A stretch of DNA of 64,000 bases, from positions 23,418,388-23,482,387 of the forward strand of contig OY726578.1 of NCBI GenBank assembly GCA_963383645.1, in the 5' to 3' direction. Shown piece after piece: positions 55,120 through 64,000 of the stretch (positions are counted from its first letter, which is position 1; each line of letters begins with the position of its first letter). Below the pieces are notes generated by a model. It was not told where the DNA came from and ran no database searches. It saw only the letters and a list, made by a program, of their open reading frames with translations. Source of the stretch: Muscardinus avellanarius. Its lineage: Eukaryota; Chordata; Mammalia; Rodentia; Gliridae. A program made the position numbers and the translations under genes.

Positions 55120-56809
55120 TGCCCAGCCTGGCCCGCGGCCCCTCCCTGCAGCTCACAGCACAGGAGCCCCTGCCACAGTTATAGGCATGGTTTTCACATT
55201 AATATTATTTAAAAGAACTATATTATTTCACTTATGGGATTTTTATAAGATACCTGAACAAACACAGTAAATTTGCAAATAATATCCTAGTCCTCCAAAG
55301 AGAATTCATTTCAGAGACATGTACCCACATTGCCAAGGTTTCTGAAAACACTAATAGAAGAATATTTTTACCAGTGATTCAGTAATTCTAAGTTTTAACC
55401 AGGCATGGGTAATTTTGTACGTGTAAATCTACCTGTTTATCTGTAAATTTAATGAAGTGAAGAAAATGTATTTTTATGAAAAACTTTGTTTTCCATCTAA
55501 GACGTGATATAAATATGTAAGACAGATTTCATTGCCAAAACAGAGAATGAGAAAAGGGTGTAAAACACCTCACAGAGCAAAGCATGTAGCCATACCGTAA
55601 ATAGTTTCACTAGTTCTTAGAAAGATTTTACTTTCATTTGGTAGGTTACATGACACATATTGTTATAAAGTTGTGCACATCCCATTTTACTGTGGCTCTT
55701 GGAGTGGGATGCTATGAGACCCTGCAGTGGTACTGGACAGGGCCGACTTGAACCACTCAGAGGACACGTGCTTAGAGTCACCTGGAGCAGGAAGCTTCCT
55801 CCACCCAGAGGACACAGGAGTGGACTGAGGAGAGGTGCTGGTGCAGGAGGCATGGTGGGGGCTGTGGACCAGCTGCCCAGCAGCTCCTAAGCCCAGCCCT
55901 GCTCCTGCCCCATCCCACAGGCACAGCAGCCCCACTACCGTGATCTCTCCTGGCCTCCAGACCTCGTGCCTGGCGACCTCCCAGCTCTGGGAGGATGCTC
56001 CCTTCTGTCCCATGTTGTTCTGGGCCTACAAGAACCTGGAGACCACGACAAGCTATTCTTTAAAAGGTGTGTGATTCCTACCACAGACTACAGAGCCCTG
56101 TCCCAAAACCCCTGGTCCACACTGGTATTCTTGCACAGGGCTTGAACACAAGGTATCTGCCCTCAGGCTCCCAATCCCTGAAGGAGTCCAAGAAGTGGGG
56201 CTGCAAACAGACACCATTGCTAAGGCCAAAAACCAAATGGGAGCACTTGAAACATGCTTGAGAACCTAATGTGGAATATGAAACTTAAATGGCTGAAAGA
56301 ATTCAAGAAACCCAGGAGCATGGCAGAGGCCACGTCTGCTCAGTAGTCATGTATTTATAGAGATGTGTAGTTGTCTGGGCTGAGAACTGTTTCTTCAGTG
56401 CAGGCAGCTGCCGACCTGGACACAGGTTCTCAGGAACGGCCTGGGTGGAGGAGAGACTGAGTTATTTTTTCACCCTCAGGCTACTGGGTACGTTGTACTG
56501 GGTCCAACAGTGACGCTGACACAGGGGACCTCCGTCCTCAGACCAGCACACACCTGCAGGACATGGCGATGGGCCGGGGGGCAGGGTGCCATCCCAGAGG
56601 GAAGCAGACACACAGGCCTCCATGTAGGGTGAGGTCCTGGGTCAGCCCCTGCGGAGCTGCAGGACTCCCCACAGGATAGAAATGAGCGTGAGGGTCCCCA
56701 AGGGGCAGCTGCGGTGGGGTTTGGGTGGAGGGGAAGGCCATCTCAGGTCAACAGGAGTGTGCAGGGGACGCCCTTGGACTGGAGTCAACACGGTCTGTCC
56801 TATTCCTAG
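55120..56809. other. Type I spacer between A8 and B6, shortened
   Basis: Matches the A6-B4 spacer, but about 0.92 kb (equivalent of about 39555-40470) is missing at about 56163, where 'gtatctgccctc' joins 'aggctcccaatccctgaa'. No gene is seen. Confidence 0.7.
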
Positions 56810-57352
56810 GAGGAAGAAGGGGAAGGGGAGGAGGAGGGAGAAAAGAGAAGGAGTGGGAAGAGGAGAAGGAAGAAGAGGAAGAGCAGGAGGAGAGTTATGG
56901 AGAGGAGGAGGAGGTCAAGACAAAGGAGGAGAGTGAGGAAGAGGAGGAGGAAGGAGCCGAGAGAAGGGGAGGTAGGAGGAGAAGGCAGAGGGTCATAGTA
57001 GACAGAAAAGGAGGAGAGAGAGGAGGAGCATGACAAGGATGACGAGAGGGATGAAGACTGGGACAATAGGAGGAGGACACTTAGGGGAAGAGGAGGTGGA
57101 GAAGCAGGAGGAGGAGGGAGATGAAGAGGAGGAGGAGAGGGAGGAGGAGCATGACAAGCAAGAGGAGGAGAGGGAGGAGGAAGAGAAGAACTAGAGCAAA
57201 GAGGAGGAGGGGAAGGAGGAAGAGAGAAGGAGGTAGTGAAGAAGCAAGAGGAGGAGAGGAGGATGAGGAGGAGGAGAGAGAGGAGGAGGAGCATGACAAG
57301 GAAGAGCAAGAAGGAGAGAAGAACTGGACCAAAGAGGAGGAGGGGGAGGACC
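56810..57352 (+). repeat. Long purine (GGA/GAAG)n tract
   Basis: About 540 bp and almost identical to 41113-41660. Low-complexity frames on both strands are ignored. Confidence 0.92.
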
Positions 57353-57731
57353 CTGCAGTGCTCCCCTGGGCTCCAACTGACCCAGCTGTTTTCAGTTCCA
57401 TGGGGGCAGCTCCCTACAGGCCCTAAACACACAGTCCTGGCTCCATAGAGAGCACCTCACCTGTTCTCTGGATTGTGTGTTTGTGAAGAGCTGCACACAC
57501 AGTTTTCTCTCCATCTCTGACTCACACCAAGCACCTGGGTGGGGCCTTTTCACAGGGACTGGGTCGCTGGAACCGCACTGTCCACCTGCCTGAGGCCACA
57601 GGCGCCGCCTCCTTCGTCTTCTGAAGAAGCAGGGGGCAGCTGGCACGGGTGGGCTGGACGCCCTGCCCCCAGCTCTCAACCAGGTTCCTGGGGTCACCCT
57701 GAGAGGGCAGCGCTGCGCTGAGCCTCCTCCA

Positions 57732-57745
57732 CCAGCAGGGGGCAG
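57732..57745 (+). promoter_or_regulatory. CTCF-core-like motif upstream of B6
   Basis: CCAGCAGGGGGCAG, 14/14 match, 566 bp upstream of the B6 octamer. Confidence 0.6.
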
Positions 57746-58297
57746 CAGAGCCCCAGGTGCTGCAGCCAGGACACAGGCAGGTGCTGCCCAGAAGAGCCCA
57801 AGAGGGGGCCAGCCTGGGTCAGCAGGGTGTGCAGGGCACGGCCCTTGGACTGGACGTCAGCACAGTGCTTCCCGGGCCTGTGTGGCAGTGCCCAATCCTG
57901 AGCGTCAGTCAGCATGTCATGGTGTCCAGCGCTCTGGCAGGAGCTGGGCTCAGTGGACCTCACAGAGCAATGCCTGGGGGGCCTGGGCCAGGGTAACGAG
58001 GCTGATCCTGCAGGAAAGGGGAGCCCACCCAGTCAGGTGGTCTCTAGACAGTCCTGCTCTGCACTGGGCTCTGGCAGAGTCAACAGCCCTCTGACCTGAG
58101 CCAGGACACCCACAGCCCTGGAGAGTGGGGACAGTGGTCCTAAGTGATCACTGGGGGGTGACTGTGACCCGGGGATTGAGACCAAGGCTAGATTTCTGCC
58201 CTGAGAAGCAGCTGTAGGGCGTGGGTCTCCACCGGCCTCTGTCTCTTCTCCCCACACAGCTGGTGAGAATGGACCAGGGAGGTGCCAGGAAAGGACA

Positions 58298-58347
58298 ATT
58301 TGCATAACCCCCAACACCACTGCCTCCAAAGCCTGAGAGGGTATAAC
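58298..58347 (+). promoter_or_regulatory. B6 octamer promoter
   Basis: ATTTGCAT (58298-58305) with GTATAAC at 58341. Confidence 0.88.
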
Positions 58348-58400
58348 CTCTGCCATGGAGCCCAGCGGTGCTGGACACAGAGCTGTAGGGCAGCTCCGCC

Positions 58401-58883
58401 ATGGCCTGCACCACGCTCCTTCTCCTCCTCCTCACCCTTGCACAGGTGACTGCTCAGCCCTGTCCCCAGGCGTGGCCTCCCCAGGCTGCCCTACCCCCTG
58501 TCTCCTCCCAGGATGGAGAGAGGGAGGCCCTGGATGGTCCCGGGTTATGAAGCGCCCTCTGCCCTTTTCTCTTGCAGGCTCTGTGTGTTCTCCTACGAGC
58601 TCACTCAGCGCCCGCCAGCTTTGTCGGTGGCCGGCGGGGGGACGGCCACAATCACCTGCTCTGGAGATGCCCTGCCAGATAGATATGTATATTGGTACCA
58701 GCAGAAGGCAGGACAGTCCCCTGTGCTTGTGATTTACAATGATAGCGAGCGGCCCTCGGGGATCCCGGAGAGATTCTCTGGGTCGAGCTCAGGGACCACA
58801 GCCACGCTGACCATCAGCAGAGTCCATGCCGAGGACGAGGCCGACTATTACTGTTTCTCAGCAAACAGCGATGAAACTCAAAG
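58401..58883 (+). pseudogene. IGLV3: V-lambda segment B6, leader and V-exon indels
   Basis: The leader exon (58401-58445) lacks one base: 'ctcacccttgcacag' where B4 has 'ctcaccctctgcacag'. The V exon (58578-58883) gains two bases near its start: 'gctctgtgtgttctcc' where B4 has 'gctctgtgttctcc'. The net shift is +1, so normal splicing joins the leader to the wrong frame and SYELTQ is lost. The V exon itself is open: CDR1 region [13 protein letters not shown]2 NDSERPS and CDR3 [10 protein letters not shown], with an intact RSS. An alternative splice site could in principle rescue it; none is obvious. It is called a pseudogene for that reason. Confidence 0.85.
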
Positions 58884-58922
58884 CACAGTGTCAGAGGCAG
58901 ATGGGGAAGAGAGACACAAACC
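58884..58922 (+). promoter_or_regulatory. B6 23-bp-spacer RSS
   Basis: CACAGTG (58884-58890), 23-bp spacer, ACACAAACC (58914-58922). Confidence 0.92.
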
Positions 58923-61555
58923 CTCCCTGCCTGCGTCCCGCGTCGCCGGCCCCAGGAGCACTGAGACGCAGCAGGACATGTCTACACAGCCACCCACATC
59001 CTCCCCAGCTGCGCCTCCTCCAGCCTCCAGCCTCCAGCCGCCCTCGGCCAAGGTGGACACGGGAGGACTGAGGCAGAGTCATCAGGACAGCGTGGCGGGC
59101 CTGCTGTGAGCCAGAGCGAGCAGAGGGAGGCTGGACCCATGGAGGCCAGGAGGGTGGAGACGTCCTCCGTGGTCACGGTCCCTGGGTGGCCCTGTGTGTG
59201 CCGAGGCCACTCCATTTCGGATCTCAACGTCCAACCCTGGAGCTGCTCAACTCCCAGTCCTGACACCCATATCCTTGGAGCCCGGCGTCCTGAGCAGAAA
59301 GCCCCATACAGGGGGCCTGGAAGCTGCACCCAGAGCCCCTCAAGGGCTGAGCTCTACCCACCCCACTCAGACTCTGGCCGCTCACAGAGGCTGCCCTGGA
59401 AGGTGCTGAGTGAGCAGAAACCTGCCTCCCTGTTCCTTTCCGTCCTCAGAGAGCTTCAGTCTCCTGGCTGTGTGAGGCCATGAGCCCGGGGCCGGCCCTC
59501 ACTTAGGAAACCCTAGAGGTCCTCAGCCAGAGCTGGGAAAGCTCAGCGATCAACTGCGGCTCACGGGTCCTTCTCCTTCTGCCACGGGGCCTCCTCTCTG
59601 CTGTGTAGACACTGAGTGTTGTCCTCCATCTCAGATCAGCCCGCAGGACGCCGGATCTACAGAGCAGGCTGTCCACAATTGGCCACGAGGGACTTCAGAG
59701 GCCAGACTACAGTTAAAAAATGTGTTTTTTCTCCTGACCCCCCGTGCAGACATTCAAAAGTTCCCCTGGATCCCTCATTCCTAGCGTCCATAACATGAGG
59801 ACACAGTCGTACACACCAAGCACTCTTTATCAGGAAGGAGCCACCCTATGGGGATCCAGGCACAGCTGGATCAGCGCCCTCCTGTCTACACTGCGAGCCA
59901 GCATGAAAGCCAAGCAGGGCTGGGGTGGAATGAGAAGTGGAATGCCCCAGCGTCAATCCCTACTACAAAAATATAAAAATAAAGTACGAAATAGGAAACC
60001 TTCCACTGGTAACGGATAAGGAGCATGAATTCATTACTAATAGCTCTGCCCAGTCCAAGGCCCTACACCAGCAGAGTCAGGTCACAGGAGATTTCCGCCC
60101 TCCATCTTCCTGAGACCATGAGAAGGAAGGTCCCACAGGACGGAGGCGGTACTGTCTGCACTTTTATTAGGTACCCTCTGTGCCTTCCAGGAGAGCAGGG
60201 TCCTTAGGACTAATCCCTGCCTAAGAGGTCAGCCTTTAATGCTGTTACCTTGAGGGTGAAGGTTCCACAGACACTCAGGCCCAGCACTGCCTGATCGTCA
60301 CCCACACTCTAGAGGAAATGGCCGACCACAGTGGGTCCTCCTGGGACTCTCTCCCGGGCTGTGACACCCTCTGGCTCCATCATAGGGGTGGCCATGACTC
60401 CCCTGCCTGGGCTTGTTGCTGCTGGGGATTGGCTCTTCTCTCTGGGATCTGGCTGCTTTCCACGAATCTCAGCAGGACCCTCTGACCAGGCCGGTGGGTG
60501 CGTCCTGTGGCCTGTGTGCATTTGTGTAGTATGTGGAGCGTGTTTAGGGGGCCTGGTTCACTCTGTCCACTCAGTATTATCAGGTTCCTCACGCACAGGA
60601 GGCCATGTTCACTGATGGTCTAGGTCCAGGTCCTGGTGCTCAGCAGGGAGACGGCCTGTGAGCACTGGACACGGAGTCCCACAGGGTAGGTGGGACCTGA
60701 TGACGGGCTGTCCACACACCCCTGGAGAGGACGTGGGCACTGGACACAGAGGACGTTGAAGGAACCACAGTGAGAGATGGGTCCCTGGGCGTCTCGGCTG
60801 TGCCCACACTGCGTCCGAGCTCGCCTTGTAAACACAAGCTGTGTGTGAGACATGAACAGAATGTGAAGCTTCCGTCCCCATCCCTCCACAGGTCACACAG
60901 CACACGTATTTAGGACACAGTTCACTTTGTTTCTGTTCTACATAAAGTCTGCACTCACTGTTGGTGGTTGTTGGAGGGGTGACATGGGAAGGAGGAGGGC
61001 TTTGCACTAGGCTCCTGCAGGCCCTGCCGTGTGGGGAGGAGGACGCCGTAGACCTCTCCTTCTGTTCATGGCACCTGTGTGTGGAGGGGTAAGAAAGTCC
61101 AGGAAGGAGAGAGATTTGCCAATCATGGGCTCCTTCTGTCTCTGGTAATCTCAGTCCTCAGACCCCACGGCTGGAAGACTGCTCTGCTGTCTGTGTCTAG
61201 GGCTCAGCTGCCAACACCACCCACTTGACCTTCACCCACAGGGCACCTAGAGAAGCCATCTCTGGGCCTCTGTCTCCCTGTGGCTAGCCCTGATACCTCT
61301 CTGCAGATGCCCACAATCCCAGACACAGGAGCAATTTTCCTAGGGTCGCCCTGCCAAATCCTCCTCCGAAAGCCTGTGCTGATGTTTTTATGGTAACCAG
61401 AGCCCCTCCCTGGTCCTGGGGAGACAGGGCCGCAGAGAGCAGAGGGGCTACCCCTGGGGCCAGGTGCAGGGATCGGGGATCCACACCCTTATAGCCAGCT
61501 GTCACTCTCATCTGTACCCAGGACACCTGAGCCTCCCAGGCCCTGTGTGATGTGA
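58923..61555. other. Post-B6 / pre-A9 intergenic block
   Basis: Closest to 50556-53200. It has an ID-like fragment at 59916-59988 and no recognised gene. Confidence 0.68.
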
Positions 61556-61569
61556 CCACCAGGGGGCAG
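61556..61569 (+). promoter_or_regulatory. CTCF-core-like motif upstream of A9
   Basis: CCACCAGGGGGCAG, 14/14 match, 1160 bp upstream of the A9 octamer. Confidence 0.6.
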
Positions 61570-61794
61570 CAGAGACCCGCCTGCCCAGGCCCTGGGGATG
61601 GGTGGGCTGGGCCTCAGGGGATCTTGCCCTTTTATTTTTGGTGAACTGTAGTCATCATCTTAAGGAGTCCACGATGGCAGAGACACACGCACACATCATC
61701 CATTCAGCCCTTCCCTAACCCCACCCCATTCCCCCCTTCCCCTCTCCTCATGTTTGGCTTAGTGGGTGATTTGATAGGTTTGTGAATGGAAGCC

Positions 61795-61957
61795 CTTCCT
61801 CCTTCCTTCCTTCTCCCTTCTGACCTTTCCTCCATCCCTTCCTCCCTTCCTTCCCTCCCTTTCTCCTTCTTCCCTCCTTTCCTTCCTTCCTTTCCTTCCT
61901 TCCTTCCTTCCTTCCTTCCTTCCTTCCTCCTTCCTTCTTTCCTGCTTCCTTCCTTCC
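61795..61957 (+). repeat. Pyrimidine (CTTCC)n tract
   Basis: About 160 bp of CCTT/CTTCC repeats next to the antisense SINE remnant at 61958. Confidence 0.9.
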
Positions 61958-62118
61958 TAGTGAGAATTGGACTCGGGTGCTCTCTATCTCTGAGCTACAT
62001 CCTAACTTTTATTAGAGACAGGCTCCTCCAAGTTTCCACACTCATCTCGTCCCTGAGATCCTGTTTCCTGGGCTCTGAGTATGTGGAGTTACAGGCTGCG
62101 CAGCGCACAGCACACGCC
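61958..62118 (-). repeat. Degraded B1-dID SINE, antisense
   Basis: Paralog of the element at 11587. Confidence 0.62.
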
Positions 62119-62715
62119 AAGGCTCTGTCAACAGTCCGTGTGCACATTGACACCGTAGGATTTCGTCTGGCTCCACTCAGGAGCTGTGTGATCTTGACAG
62201 GACCCTGCTGCCCCCGTGTCTGGCTGTCACGTGGAGACTGGGGTCAGCGGTCACTGTTCTGTGGTGAAGGACCTCTGAATGGAGCTTAAACTCCTGAACA
62301 CCTGGACTCTGCTGGAAACTCACTGAGAGAAGCCCTGCAGCCTCACACCAAGATGGCTCACCTCCCTCCTGAGCCAGGATTCCACTCAGCAAGGTGATGG
62401 GCTTCCTGCCAGGACAGTCACAAGGTCAGCCCTGTCCCTCCCAGGCCCCTCTGGGCAGGACCAGGTCACCCAGGCCAGGACTCCAGGCTGCAAGAAAGAC
62501 ACAGACACGTCCCCTCTGGGCTCTGTATGGCCAGGGCATCAGGAGAGTGGACTGACACCATGGAGTGGAGGTCACCTGGACTGTGGGGCCATCAGGCACA
62601 GGAGGGCCCCATGAGCTGGGTGCTGTGTGCAGGGTCCCCCTCTCCTCCTGTGCCCTGGGCTGAGCATTGCCCCAGACTCCACCAGGCTCCTCCTTCAGCC
62701 TCCTGAGCTGGGCTG

Positions 62716-62754
62716 ATTTGCATAGAGGCAGCTCTCTCCAGCAGGGGATAAGAG
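62716..62754 (+). promoter_or_regulatory. A9 octamer promoter
   Basis: ATTTGCAT (62716-62723) with GATAAGAG at 62747. Confidence 0.9.
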
Positions 62755-62814
62755 AGGCCAGGGGGAAGGCAGCCCAGCCTGGCCTGGGGAGCAGCCTGCA
62801 CCTGCACCTGCACC

Positions 62815-63498
62815 ATGGCCTGGACCCCCCTCCTCCTGGGACTCCTGGCTCACTGCGCAGGTGCTGTCTAGAGACCACCCAGCCAGCTCAGCAGGGCCGG
62901 CCTGTGTGGGCAGGGGCTCAGACCTGTGCAGGATGGGGCTGGGGGCTGGGGCTGACCTCCCCACCCTGGGCACACTGGTTGTGTGAGCCTGAGGGGCTGG
63001 GGTTGCCAGGACACGGGGCGGGACTGCTCCTGTGTCAAGGCTCCATGCTCCAGCCAAGCCCATGGCGAGCTGGTGGGGAGGCTGATGGAGGGGTGATCTC
63101 TGTTCCCAGTGAATTCCTGAAGCTGAGCCAGGCCCAGCGAGGGGGCTCCTGGGATTGTTCCTTCTTCACCTGCACATAACTCCTGTCCTCTGCCCGCAGG
63201 CTGCGTGGCCTCCTATGAGCTGACTCAGTCCTCCTCAGTGTCCGTGACCCCGGGACAGACGGCCAGGATCACCTGTGGGGGTAACAACATTGGAAGTAAA
63301 TATGTGCACTGGTACCAGCAGAAGCCACCGCAGGCCCCTGTGCTGGTCATCTATACTGATAGCAAGCGGCCCTCAGGCATCCCTGACCGATTCTCTGGCT
63401 CCAACTCGGGGAACACGGCCACCCTGACCATCAGCGGGGCCCAGGCCGAGGATGAGGCTGACTACTACTGTCAGGTGTGGGACGTCAGTGCTAAAGCT
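62815..63498 (+). CDS. IGLV3: V-lambda segment A9, apparently functional
   Basis: Leader exon 62815-62860 and V exon 63200-63498 with consensus splice sites. It begins [13 protein letters not shown], with S in place of P at the eighth V residue. CDR1 is NNIGSKY, CDR2 TDSKRPS and germline CDR3 [10 protein letters not shown]. Both cysteines and the FR2 Trp are present and the RSS is perfect. It is very close to A4 and A5. By position it is the duplication partner of A7, yet its V exon belongs to the A4/A5 group, which again suggests exchange between copies. Its 3' flank is type II. Confidence 0.94.
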
Positions 63499-63537
63499 CA
63501 CAGTGACTCAGGCCCAGGGGGAAGTGAGACCCAAACT
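63499..63537 (+). promoter_or_regulatory. A9 23-bp-spacer RSS
   Basis: CACAGTG (63499-63505), 23-bp spacer, ACCCAAACT (63529-63537). Confidence 0.92.
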
Positions 63538-64000
63538 GCCCCAGCCTGGCCCGCGGCCCCTCCCTGCAGCTCACAGCACAGGAGCCCCTGCCACAGGGGG
63601 CGCAGGTTCCCAAGCCCCTGCCACATATTCCTAAACAGTGGGACAGTCCTGCCCTCTCCACTGATGCCCTGAGACCTGAGCAGGTCACCTGAGTTGACCT
63701 GAGCTGCCCCCTCCAGGGCCTCCTGTGAGTTCCAGGCCCCTGAGTCTTAAGCTTCAGGGGAATCCACAGTGATGGGGTGTTCGCTGTGGTTCAGAAGTGC
63801 GGCGGGGATGGTTCTAGCCTGGGGCTTGTGCACTGGAGGGTTAAAACAGGTCTGGAAGGAACAGACTGGGACTGGGGATCGTCTGTGATGCAGTGAAGTT
63901 GGTGGATATTGGGGCGCAGGATGTCCTGCGTGGGGTCGTGATTAGCAGATGTCTTAGACAAGCTTCCTGCCTGCCCAGGTGAGAGGTGTTTCTTCAGTAT
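63538..64000. other. Start of the type II flank after A9
   Basis: Matches 46510-46950 and 13200-13620. No gene is seen before the window ends. Confidence 0.65.

Noticed and set aside
63538..64000. Possible J-lambda or C-lambda segment at either window edge.
   Set aside because: No J motif (FGxGTxL with a 12-bp-spacer RSS) or constant-domain exon was found anywhere in the window.

Overview
This window is a germline stretch of a mammalian immunoglobulin lambda light-chain variable (IGLV) cluster. Every recognisable host gene is a V-lambda segment on the + strand. Each has the full layout: octamer promoter, split leader exon, short intron, V exon with the two conserved cysteines and tryptophan, then a heptamer / 23-bp spacer / nonamer recombination signal (RSS). 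No J or C segment is present. The fused 7SL/B1 plus tRNA-ID type SINEs, ID-like fragments and an L1 element suggest a rodent, probably from a squirrel-related lineage. The species call is inference; the locus call is secure.

The segments fall into two IGLV3-like classes. Class A (A1-A9) begins [12 protein letters not shown], has a leader starting [14 protein letters not shown], an intron of about 320-340 bp, and the nonamer ACCCAAACT. Class B (B1-B6) begins [13 protein letters not shown], has a leader starting MACT, an intron of about 130 bp, and the nonamer ACACAAACC. The order is A1, (B lost), A2, B1 (truncated), A3, (B reduced to a promoter), A4, B2, A5, B3, A6, B4, A7, B5, A8, B6, A9. Both A-A adjacencies are explained by visible deletion junctions, so the ancestral array alternated strictly A-B-A-B. 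Two kinds of A-to-B spacer exist. Type I has an AT-rich block and, in most copies, a long purine tract. Type II is GC-rich with B1-dID SINEs. From A6 on they alternate, giving a higher-order unit of 16.6 kb.

Ten segments look usable for recombination: A2, A4, A5, A6, A8, A9, B2, B3, B4 and B5. A1 has an intact V exon but a damaged heptamer (CATAGTG). A3 has a 1-bp frameshift in FR3. A7 has a stop codon in its leader. B1 lost the end of FR3 and its RSS in a deletion. B6 has offsetting-length indels in leader and V exon that leave it out of frame.

The non-V sequence is paralogous flank plus insertions. A solo LTR of an endogenous retrovirus (7984-9651, 6-bp target duplication) carries a nested B1-dID SINE. 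A 2.8-kb L1-derived element (31360-34122) has a 5' UTR, an ORF1 with one stop, an inverted L1 ORF2 fragment in place of ORF2, and an A-tail, all inside one 13-bp target duplication. Pyrimidine (CTTCC) tracts precede most A genes. CTCF-core-like motifs recur at fixed distances upstream of the V promoters, all in the same orientation as the V genes.
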